Shown here piece by piece: positions 6,242 to 12,414 of a stretch of DNA of 13,176 nucleotides. The stretch comes from an uncultured bacterium (GTDB lineage: Bacteria; Verrucomicrobiota; Verrucomicrobiia; Opitutales; Intestinicryptomonadaceae). Positions within the stretch are counted from its first letter, which is position 1, and each line of letters starts with the position of its first letter. The DNA is taken from contig CAJMOT010000052.1 of NCBI GenBank assembly GCA_905214995.1, forward strand, positions 1-13,176, read 5' to 3'. Made by a program: the position numbers and the translations under genes. Under the pieces are notes generated by a model, which was given only the letters and a program-made list of their open reading frames with translations, was not told the DNA's origin and searched no databases.

Positions 6242-6918
6242 ATGCCCTGAGAGATCCTGACGCTTCTTGACGTGCGCCGCGCGAAGTCCGGATTGTGCGT
6301 TATGAGCAGAAGCGACGCCCTACCCTCCGAGCATAGCGAGAGCAGCATTTGCATCACCGCCTCCCCCGTCCTCTCGTCGAGGTTGCCGGTCGGCTCGTCG
6401 GCGAGAATCACGGAAGGCTCGTTCATCAGCGCGCGCGCTATCGCGACCCTCTGCTTCTCCCCGCCGGAAAGCTGCGACGGCAGGTGGCGCAACCTGTCCC
6501 CGAGCCCCGCAAATTCCAGCAGCCCCTCCGCGCGCTCCCGCGACTTTCGCCCCCTGTGCCGCCCCGCGATTCTTGCGGCAAACTCCACGTTCTCGCGCGC
6601 ATTGAGCTCCGGAATGAGGCAGCAGCTCTGGAACACGAATCCCATGAACTCCGCGCGCAAAGCTGCCTGCGCCGAATTTGAGAGCGCGTCTATCCTCCGC
6701 CCGAGCCAATGCACTTCGCCCGCGTCGGGAGATTCGAGAGCGGCGGCGATGTTCAGGAAGGTCGTCTTGCCCGCGCCGCTCTCGCCGGATATGCTCACGC
6801 TCTCGTTTTCAAACACGTCGAGCGACGCGCCCTTCAAAACCTCCGTCAGCCCGCCTCCGGGAGACTTGAAAGACTTGCGGATTTCGACCGCCGAAAGGAT
6901 TTTTTCGCCGCTACTCAT
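6226..6918 (-). CDS. lolD: Lipoprotein-releasing ABC transporter ATPase, LolD type
   Basis: The 230-residue ATPase has all ABC motifs: Walker A GESGAGKTT (45-53), Q-loop FVFQS (94-98), signature LSGGEKQRVAIARAL (150-164), Walker B VILADEPTGNLD (170-181) and switch His208 in LITHN. The EPTGNLD form and the immediate partner gene place it in the MacB/LolD subfamily. In the Lol system this protein powers extraction of outer-membrane lipoproteins from the inner membrane. It overlaps the permease gene by 8 nt (ATGAGTAG), and a good ribosome site GGAGG lies 9 nt before its ATG within that gene, so the two are translated together. A MacB-like export function is less likely because no MacA-type gene is adjacent. 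Termination is at 6159-6241. Confidence 0.9.
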   Translation of the reverse strand: MSSGEKILSAVEIRKSFKSPGGGLTEVLKGASLDVFENESVSISGESGAGKTTFLNIAAALESPDAGEVHWLGRRIDALSNSAQAALRAEFMGFVFQSCCLIPELNARENVEFAARIAGRHRGRKSRERAEGLLEFAGLGDRLRHLPSQLSGGEKQRVAIARALMNEPSVILADEPTGNLDERTGEAVMQMLLSLCSEGRASLLLITHNPDFARRTSRSVRISQGIACEV

Positions 6919-8149
6919 TGCGCATGGCCTCCGAAGCTTTCAGCCGCGCGGCCCTAAGCGCGGGCAGCAGCCCCGCCAAAGTGCACAGCGCAACCGAGAA
7001 GCCGCACGCCCGGAGCGCGTCGGCGGGCTCGTATTTCACAGGCAGGCGCGCGAAGTGGTAGAACTCCACGAGGGCGTCGCGCCCGACGATGAACTCCGCT
7101 ATCGGCGCGCGGAAATGCAGCAGCGCCACTGTCAGCAGCAGCCCGAGCGCCGAGCCGAAAACGCCTATCGCAAAGCCCTGGAAACAGTACGTTCCCGCGA
7201 TTTGCAGCGGGCGCGCGCCCATCGCCGCCGAAAGGCCTATCTCGCGCGTTTTGCGCAGCACCGACGTGTAGAGCGATATGCAGATGGAAAACGACGCCAC
7301 CAAAATTATCAGAAATATTATCAGCGACATCATCGCTTTTTCCATTTTTATGACGCGCAAAAACGCCTCGTTCGCCCCCAGCCACGTAGATACGCAATAG
7401 CGGCGCGGCACTATTTCCCCGCTTGAAAGCCTCTTTGCGAAAGCCTCGGCCTCGCCCGCAAATTCGTCTTTCAGCCGGACGACTACGGAGTGCGAACCCC
7501 CGCCGAGGTTGTATAAATCCCTCATTCTGCGCAGCGACACTATCGCGACGTTCGAGTCCGCCTGCGAGTAGTCCGTCGCGAGCAGCCCCACAACGTCGAG
7601 TGACGCCGCCATTGGCACCTCGTCCCTTTTAAGGCTGTCGAGCATTGTCGGCGAAAACACGTCCACCTTGTCGCCGACCCCCATTCCCGCCGACGCCGCG
7701 AGTCTCTGCCCCACTATTACGGAGTCGTCGTCGAGGTCGTCGAGCGAACCCATCTTCACGAAATTTTTCTCCTTTATCGGCAGCGCGCAGTCGCCGGAAA
7801 TCGTATCGTAGCTGCGAAGCATCGGAAAAATCGGGACATTGTTTGCAACCATCATAACGGGCCCCTGGGCCACGAACTCCACCGACGCGACCTCCGGAAG
7901 CGCTTTGAGGCGCGCCTTCAACTCGTCGAGCGAATACATCGGCCTGCCGTAGTCGCGTATGATTATGTCGCCCGACGTGTCGCGCAGCTTTACGGAGATT
8001 TCGGAGTGGAAGCCGTTCATCACGCTCTGCGTCCCGAAGAGCCCGAGCACGCCAAGCGCCACGCCCAGCACCGATACCGCCGCGAAGAACGATATTCCCC
8101 TGCCGGTCGGGAAAAGCTGTTTGAGCGCGATGTAAAGCCACCACTTCAT
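6911..8149 (-). CDS. lolC: Lipoprotein-releasing ABC transporter permease, LolC/LolE type
   Basis: The 412-residue membrane protein has four transmembrane segments in the LolC/LolE/MacB order: one at 20-41, then a periplasmic domain of about 230 residues (42-270), then 273-297, 322-345 and 381-399. After the second segment comes the coupling-region pattern RKTREIGLSAAMGA (299-312), and the third begins with CFQGFAIGVFGSALG, both typical of the FtsX-like permease family. It would form the membrane part of a Lol complex with the ATPase encoded directly downstream. Only one permease gene is present here, so the transporter is either a homodimer (as in organisms with one LolC/E-type protein) or the partner is elsewhere. 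Its ATG is 3 nt after the lysS stop, and no strong ribosome site is seen, so translational coupling to lysS is likely. Confidence 0.9.
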   Translation of the reverse strand: MKWWLYIALKQLFPTGRGISFFAAVSVLGVALGVLGLFGTQSVMNGFHSEISVKLRDTSGDIIIRDYGRPMYSLDELKARLKALPEVASVEFVAQGPVMMVANNVPIFPMLRSYDTISGDCALPIKEKNFVKMGSLDDLDDDSVIVGQRLAASAGMGVGDKVDVFSPTMLDSLKRDEVPMAASLDVVGLLATDYSQADSNVAIVSLRRMRDLYNLGGGSHSVVVRLKDEFAGEAEAFAKRLSSGEIVPRRYCVSTWLGANEAFLRVIKMEKAMMSLIIFLIILVASFSICISLYTSVLRKTREIGLSAAMGARPLQIAGTYCFQGFAIGVFGSALGLLLTVALLHFRAPIAEFIVGRDALVEFYHFARLPVKYEPADALRACGFSVALCTLAGLLPALRAARLKASEAMRNE

Positions 8150-8152
8150 CGG

Positions 8153-9643
8153 CTATTCGGGCCTGAGCGACGGAAAGAGTATGGTGTCCCTTATGTTCGC
8201 GGCGCCCGTGAGGAGTATCACAAGCCTGTCTATGCCGATTCCCATGCCGCCCGCGGGCGGCATTCCGTATTCGAGCGCGGTGAGGAAGTCCTCGTCGAGC
8301 TTCTGGCGCTCCTCGCCGACCTGCGCCTCGAACATCTCGCGCTGTATGAGAGGATCGTTCTGCTCTGAATAGGCGGGCGCAATCTCCTGCCCGTTTATGC
8401 AGAGCTCGAACACGTCGAGAACCCTCCCGTCCTCGCGGTTGATTTTCGCAAGCGGGCAAAGCTCTTTCGGCACGTTGAGGACGAAAGTCGGCTGTATAAG
8501 CTTGGGCTCCACGAGCCTGCCGTACACGTCGTCGGTGATTTCGTGGTGCTCCTTTTTCTCGTCGGTCTCAACGCCGAGGCCCGCGGCAATCTTGGCCTTT
8601 TCCGCGCGCGAAAGCTCAAACCAGTCCGGCGCTCCGGTCGCCTCCCTGACGAGATCCATGTACGCCGCCTTGCGCCATTCGCCGCCGAGGTCTATCTCGC
8701 CGCCGTCGGCGCGCTTGATGACAGTTGTCCCCAAAACCCTTTCGCAAATCGAGGCTATGAGCGAGCGTATGAGCTCCATCATTCCGTTGTGGTCGGTGTA
8801 CGCCTGGTAGACCTCGAGCATCGTGAATTCGGGATTGTGCCTGCGGTCGAGACCCTCGTTGCGGAATACCCTGCCCATCTCGAAAACCCTGTCGAAGCCG
8901 CCGACGAGCATTCTCTTCAAATAGAGCTCGAGGGCTATGCGCATGTAAAAATCGCAGTCGAGCGCGTTCATGTGCGTGACAAACGGCCGCGCCGCCGCGC
9001 CGCCGGCGACGTTGTGGAGAGTGGGAGTTTCGACCTCCACAAACCCGCGCGACCAGAAAAACTCGCGTATCTGCCGCTGGATGGCGCTGCGCAGGAAAAA
9101 CCTTTTGCGCGACTCGTCGTTCACGATGAGGTCGAGGTACCTCTGCCTGTAAATCTGCTCGCTGTCCGTGAGTCCGTGCCACTTCTCGGGAAGCGGCCTG
9201 AGGCTCTTGGCCAGTATCTTGAAGTCGGCGGCGCGCACGGTGATCTCGCCGGTCTTGGTCCTGAACAGCTTTCCCCTAACCCCGATGATGTCGCCGAGGT
9301 CGAGAAACTTTTTGAACCAGTCGTTGTACGCGCCCTCCGGAAGGGCGTCGCGCGCGAAGTAAATCTGGATTATCCCGTCGCGGTCCTTGATCTTCACGAA
9401 GCTCGCCTTGCCCATGAGGCGAAACACCATAACCCTGCCCGCCACGCTGACCTCGTGCTCGGAATTTTCCCCCTCGGGAATCGACTCGTCGAAAGATTCT
9501 ATCGCCTCCTTGGAAGTGTGCGTCTGCTCCCAATTCTGCCTGAACGGGTCGTACCCCAGCGCGCGCATCGCGTCGAGCTTTCCCTTTCTTACGGCAAACA
9601 AATCGTGGGAATTGTCCTCGGTTGTCTTAGTCTCCTGGCTCAT
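8153..9643 (-). CDS. lysS: Lysyl-tRNA synthetase, class II
   Basis: The 496 residues match bacterial class II LysRS, which charges tRNA-Lys in the cytoplasm. An anticodon-binding OB fold occupies about 65-145. Motif 1 lies near 196-212 (RGFVEVETPTL), motif 2 at 256-278 (MGRVFRNEGLDRRHNPEF, then TMLE), the helix ELCPLAK at 394-400, FELCINGQEIA at 412-422, and motif 3 at 466-477 (GMGIGIDRLVIL), ending in LFPSLRPE. The length is usual for the family and no key residue looks altered. ATG at 9643 has no Shine-Dalgarno match upstream. It is the first gene of a tight three-gene unit with the Lol permease (3 nt gap) and ATPase; nothing in the sequence shows a T-box or other tRNA-sensing leader. Confidence 0.97.
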   Translation of the reverse strand: MSQETKTTEDNSHDLFAVRKGKLDAMRALGYDPFRQNWEQTHTSKEAIESFDESIPEGENSEHEVSVAGRVMVFRLMGKASFVKIKDRDGIIQIYFARDALPEGAYNDWFKKFLDLGDIIGVRGKLFRTKTGEITVRAADFKILAKSLRPLPEKWHGLTDSEQIYRQRYLDLIVNDESRKRFFLRSAIQRQIREFFWSRGFVEVETPTLHNVAGGAAARPFVTHMNALDCDFYMRIALELYLKRMLVGGFDRVFEMGRVFRNEGLDRRHNPEFTMLEVYQAYTDHNGMMELIRSLIASICERVLGTTVIKRADGGEIDLGGEWRKAAYMDLVREATGAPDWFELSRAEKAKIAAGLGVETDEKKEHHEITDDVYGRLVEPKLIQPTFVLNVPKELCPLAKINREDGRVLDVFELCINGQEIAPAYSEQNDPLIQREMFEAQVGEERQKLDEDFLTALEYGMPPAGGMGIGIDRLVILLTGAANIRDTILFPSLRPE

Positions 9644-9664
9644 CTTGAAAATATTTAATTTCCC

Positions 9665-9693
9665 ATTGTTTCACGCCGCCGCCGGATTCGCAA
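9665..9693 (-). promoter_or_regulatory. Candidate promoter of lysS
   Basis: On the minus strand TTGCGA (9693-9688) and AACAAT (9670-9665) are 17 nt apart, about 21 nt before the lysS ATG. Both are moderate matches to the -35/-10 consensus. The leader that would result is short, AT-rich (AAATTAAATATTTTCAAG) and has no ribosome site. Identified by eye only. Confidence 0.3.
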
Positions 9694-9755
9694 CACTTTT
9701 ATGAGAGAACGGCGAAGAAGAGCCGTCCATAAAAAGGGCTATTCCATGCCAGTTG

Positions 9756-9859
9756 CATTGCGGCGATCCCATCGGCGGGACATTGACAAAGACGAACTTT
9801 TTTCAGGCGCCGCCCTTTATCGGAATCTTGCCGCACGATACAAGCGATGCGCCGCAATG
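9756..9859. repeat. Inverted repeat CATTGCGGCG / CGCCGCAATG
   Basis: Perfect 10-bp arms at 9756-9765 and 9850-9859 enclose 84 nt. Each arm is flanked by related bases (ATTCCA stands shortly before the left arm; GGAAT directly follows the right arm), so the similarity of the two ends is wider than the perfect core. The layout resembles the ends of a small non-autonomous element, but no flanking target duplication was recognised. Confidence 0.6.
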
Positions 9860-9914
9860 GAATATCCGCCCGATTGACGGGGAACAAATGCTGTCAGGGA
9901 AACGGACGCATCGC
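9844..9914. repeat. Inverted repeat GCGATGCG / CGCATCGC
   Basis: Perfect 8-bp arms at 9844-9851 and 9907-9914. The left arm overlaps the right arm of the repeat at 9756-9859, so the two structures would compete for pairing if transcribed. Confidence 0.55.
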
Positions 9915-9922
9915 TCGGCGCC

Positions 9923-9975
9923 GCCAATGCCCATTTTGGGTACGGCGTCTCGCCGGCGGAGACGGCGGCATTGGC
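9923..9975. repeat. Nested palindrome: GCCAATGCC / GGCATTGGC around CGTCTC / GAGACG
   Basis: Outer 9-bp arms are perfect (9923-9931 and 9967-9975). Inside, CGTCTC (9946-9951) pairs with GAGACG (9959-9964) around a 7-nt loop GCCGGCG. The same outer core, CAATGCC / GGCATTG, encloses a GC-rich inner palindrome at 12133-12181, which suggests a repeated intergenic element of the REP type rather than a single terminator. Confidence 0.65.
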
Positions 9976-9988
9976 TAAGCCGATTTCA

Positions 9989-10011
9989 GCGGGGGCAAAA
10001 CGCCCTCCCGC
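9989..10011 (-). terminator. Hairpin after the GH127-like gene
   Basis: On the minus strand GCGG-GA-GGGC pairs with GCCC-CCGC around a 5-nt loop GTTTT: eight pairs with a 2-nt bulge, 16 nt after the stop codon at 10028. The position suits a transcript end, but no T-run follows, so it may be a weak terminator or a 3'-end stabiliser. Confidence 0.4.
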
Positions 10012-10027
10012 CGCCGCGCCTTGCGCC

Positions 10028-11968
10028 TCATTGCCAGACGCGGAATTCGGAGTCTTTCTTCCAGGTGAAACCAGCGGAGGGGTAGTCCACAAATATCCTC
10101 GAACTGCCGTCAACGCCCTCCACTTTCAGCGCGGAGGACGCCCAGTCGACTTTTACGGGAACCGCGCTTTTCAAAAAGCCGTCGCCGTCGACGGCCGGCT
10201 TGAAAGGCTTGTCGAAAGACGGGTCGCAACGCCTGTCGAGCGCATAGACATAGGGGCCGCGGCGGACGGCAACGAGCGACGGATTCGACGGATCCCTCTC
10301 GGCAAACGCGCGGGAGTCGAAGTCTATTTCTATCTCGTCGCCGCTCTTCCAGTCGCGCTTCAAAACCGCGTATATTCCGGCGTCGGGGGCGGCCGCCTTT
10401 TGCCCGTTCACGGAAATTTCCGTCTTTTTGCTCCACGGCGGGATTCTCAGGCAGACGCTGAATGGATGCAGGCCCTTTGGCATGTCGAGCGCGATTTTCG
10501 CGCGCAGCCTATCCGCGCCGAAATCCACGCCAGATACGTTCAGCGTAACTTCCCCAACGGTCGGGACGCCGACTTTCCCGAAGCCGTTTTCGTAGAGATT
10601 GACGTAAACCGAATTGCCCTTGCCCGACATATAGGCGATTTTCGGGAGCAGGAAGAGGGCGCGCGGGCCGCTGGCCACGCAGCAGTTCATGTGCATTCCC
10701 GACTGCTCGGGCGCGGGAGTCCTGACGCCCTTCATGCGGCTGTAATGCGCCCACCACTTCCCGTCCGCGCGCTGGGCGGCGGCGAGGGCGTTGTAGGCGG
10801 CAAGCTCTATGCTGTCGGCGTAGGACGGGTCTCCGGTGAGGCGCAAAAGCTGCGCGCAGAGCTTTATCCACGTGGCGCTCACGCAAGTTTCCATCCAGTG
10901 CTCGGAATCTTCCTGCTGGCAGAATTTCCCGTCCGTCCACCGCTCCCAAATGGAGCCGGAACCGAGCACGGTGATTTCGCGCTCGGCAATCGCCCTGGCC
11001 GCGTTGACGGCCGCCTGTTTGTACTTTTCATTGCCGGTGATTCTATAAAGCTCGAGCAGTCCCTCGTAGCACGACATCATTTCGTACGATTTCGACAGGC
11101 CGCCGGCCATGTAGTCTTTCGCCCCCTTCTTGGGCTTGTCGAACATGTCAACGACATAGGTTCCGGCGAGGGCTTTTGAGACGAGATCCGGCTTGGGGCC
11201 GTCCTTTGTCCAGCAGGACACGATCCATTCGGAATAGTCGAGGTATTTTTTGTCGCCGGTATATTTGTAGAGCAAAACCATGGGCTCGAGAAGGCTCGAC
11301 GACGCCATTCCCTGCCACATTCCGATTTCGCAAATATTGCCGATTTTTTTGCCCTCGCCGACGGAGGCCATTATGTTGTCTGCGTGTTTTTTCGCGGCGG
11401 CAAGAACGGCAACATCGCCCGTCCTGACGTATTCGGCGAGCAGCCCGAGCAGGGCGTACTTGCGCCCCCAAAGATCCCAGTGGGAAAATTCCGCATCCTT
11501 TTTGTAGGTGGTGATGGAGCCGTCCGCGGCTTGGGTTTTCAAGAGCTCGGAGGCGGCGTATTTGAGGATTTTGTCGAGCTGCGGCGAAGGCTCGTAAGAA
11601 TATGCGAGCGCCGCGGAGGTGAACCATTTGCCCCAAAATTCAATCTGCCACAGTTTGTTCTCGGGGCGGGTCTTGAACGGGCGGACGAGGTCGTCCACAT
11701 CCCACGAAAGCATGTCGCCCTTCATGGAGGCGTCAAGCGAGGCGCCGAGAACGCCCGAGAATTTTGCCGAACCGTCTTCGGAAGGGAAAGACATTGCGTC
11801 GGAAACGGCGCCCGAAACCTTCGGGGAAACCGCGTTTTCGCCGTTCTGCGGCGGCAAGGGAGCCTTTCCGCTTCCGCAATCCGAAGCGCAGGCGCCGCAA
11901 AAAAACGCAACCGCCAAAATTCCGATTCCCGCGATACCCCCGCGGCAAAAAACGTCAAAATTTTTCAT
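10028..11968 (-). CDS. Lipoprotein glycoside hydrolase, GH127/DUF1680-like (beta-L-arabinofuranosidase family)
   Basis: ATG at 11968 gives 646 residues starting with a lipoprotein signal: hydrophobic core then FFCGAC, with lipid-attachment Cys27. Ala-Ser-Asp follows, which does not fit the inner-membrane retention signal of E. coli, so outer-membrane placement is likely. After a Pro/Ser-rich linker come alpha-hairpin repeats of an (alpha/alpha)6 barrel (about 90-450), with HWMETCVSATW (357-367), LTGDPSYADSIELAAYNAL (377-395) and NCCVASGPRALF (428-439). In the GH127 enzyme HypBA1 a Cys-bound zinc site and a Cys nucleophile lie in such TC and CC motifs; Cys362, Cys429 and Cys430, with Glu360, correspond. 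A beta-sandwich domain ends the protein. Loss of an L-arabinofuranose or related sugar from plant glycans is plausible, but DUF1680 relatives vary in substrate. An upstream GTG- or TTG-type start (to 12127) would spoil the lipoprotein signal. Confidence 0.85.
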   Translation of the reverse strand: MKNFDVFCRGGIAGIGILAVAFFCGACASDCGSGKAPLPPQNGENAVSPKVSGAVSDAMSFPSEDGSAKFSGVLGASLDASMKGDMLSWDVDDLVRPFKTRPENKLWQIEFWGKWFTSAALAYSYEPSPQLDKILKYAASELLKTQAADGSITTYKKDAEFSHWDLWGRKYALLGLLAEYVRTGDVAVLAAAKKHADNIMASVGEGKKIGNICEIGMWQGMASSSLLEPMVLLYKYTGDKKYLDYSEWIVSCWTKDGPKPDLVSKALAGTYVVDMFDKPKKGAKDYMAGGLSKSYEMMSCYEGLLELYRITGNEKYKQAAVNAARAIAEREITVLGSGSIWERWTDGKFCQQEDSEHWMETCVSATWIKLCAQLLRLTGDPSYADSIELAAYNALAAAQRADGKWWAHYSRMKGVRTPAPEQSGMHMNCCVASGPRALFLLPKIAYMSGKGNSVYVNLYENGFGKVGVPTVGEVTLNVSGVDFGADRLRAKIALDMPKGLHPFSVCLRIPPWSKKTEISVNGQKAAAPDAGIYAVLKRDWKSGDEIEIDFDSRAFAERDPSNPSLVAVRRGPYVYALDRRCDPSFDKPFKPAVDGDGFLKSAVPVKVDWASSALKVEGVDGSSRIFVDYPSAGFTWKKDSEFRVWQ

Positions 11969-11975
11969 ATCCGAA

Positions 11976-12004
11976 ATATAACGCAAAAAATCCGAACATT
12001 TCAA
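11976..12004 (-). promoter_or_regulatory. Candidate promoter of the GH127-like gene
   Basis: On the minus strand TTGAAA (12004-11999) and TTATAT (11981-11976) are exactly 17 nt apart in an AT-rich stretch. The -10 ends only 7 nt before the ATG at 11968, so transcription would begin at or next to the start codon. No Shine-Dalgarno match precedes the ATG, in keeping with a leaderless mRNA. Confidence 0.5.
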
Positions 12005-12412
12005 CAATATACATAAGAAAAAAACAAACCGCATAATGCGCAAGACGCATATCCATAAAAAGACCGCGCCCGTTTTGGGCAAAATTTCCGCATTCGCCCG
12101 CAGCCGCGCCGAACCCGCGCGCCCCAAAAATCCAATGCCAAGCGGTCGGCAACCGGCCTTCTAAGCCGGCCTCCGGCATTGCGGAACGGAAAATGGGCTT
12201 CCGCAAATGCGCATGGCGCATCGCGGGAATAAATTTATAAAAAACCGCAAAATTGCCGACGCCCGCAATAAAGAACCGCCATATTCGCGGGAAGCGAAAG
12301 CAAAACGCGCAATCCCGCGGGGCGGCAGAATCCGCATAAGCCCGCCGAAAGGCGCGCCGCGATATTCGGCAAAGCCCCAATCTCAAACAGGCGGCGAGGG
12401 AGCCGCGCGCCT
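12005..12412. other. Repeat-rich intergenic gap upstream of the GH127-like gene
   Basis: No gene is supported: frames on both strands are arginine- and proline-rich artefacts of GC-rich DNA. The gap contains the palindrome at 12133-12181, a small hairpin ATGCGC/GCGCAT around 12208-12222, an AT-rich island near 12230-12255 and the long inverted repeat at 12348-12414 that begins at the next gene's stop codon. No tRNA, riboswitch or transposase remnant was recognised. Confidence 0.6.
12133..12181. repeat. Palindrome CAATGCC / GGCATTG with inner GC-rich stem
   Basis: Outer 7-bp arms at 12133-12139 and 12175-12181 enclose an inner stem CCGGC (12153-12157) / GCCGG (12165-12169) with a 7-nt loop. 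The outer core is the same as in the palindrome at 9923-9975, and GCATTGCGG (12177-12185) also occurs at 9755-9763. Both copies are intergenic. Confidence 0.6.
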
Positions 12413-12414
12413 TT
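12348..12414 (-). terminator. Long inverted repeat starting at the stop codon of the right-edge gene
   Basis: Perfect 10-bp arms AAAGGCGCGC (12348-12357) and GCGCGCCTTT (12405-12414) enclose a second hairpin, GCGGC (12391-12395) / GCCGC (12402-12406), which shares bases with the right arm, so the two are alternative folds. The right arm overlaps the TAA stop at 12413. Only three T residues follow the outer stem on the minus strand and TGTTTG follows the inner one, so termination strength is uncertain. Confidence 0.45.

Larger units (their letters stand above)
9644..10027. other. Repeat-rich intergenic gap between the GH127-like gene and lysS
   Basis: No gene is supported here: the open frames present have biased, non-protein-like composition and no ribosome site. 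The gap holds the lysS promoter region at its left end, three sets of inverted repeats (listed separately at 9756-9859, 9844-9914 and 9923-9975) and a hairpin directly after the GH127-like stop (9989-10011). The density of palindromes is much higher than expected for a plain spacer. Confidence 0.6.

Noticed and set aside
8543..9658. A 371-codon plus-strand open frame antisense to lysS
   Set aside because: The minus strand has all class II LysRS motifs in order; the plus-strand product is a shadow caused by high GC at third codon positions.
9644..9700. T-box or other tRNA-sensing leader before lysS
   Set aside because: The leader is too short, and no T-box core sequence or specifier-loop-like structure is visible.
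9756..9975. CRISPR array
   Set aside because: The repeated words are inverted, of unequal spacing and of different sequence; there is no regular direct repeat-spacer pattern and no cas gene.
9699..10113. Small open frames in the lysS-GH127 gap as possible peptides
   Set aside because: They coincide with the inverted repeats, have no ribosome site, and no two agree on a frame with protein-like composition.
11969..12127. Longer start for the GH127-like gene at 12127
   Set aside because: It would add 53 residues in front of a clear lipoprotein signal and would run through the likely promoter at 11976-12004.
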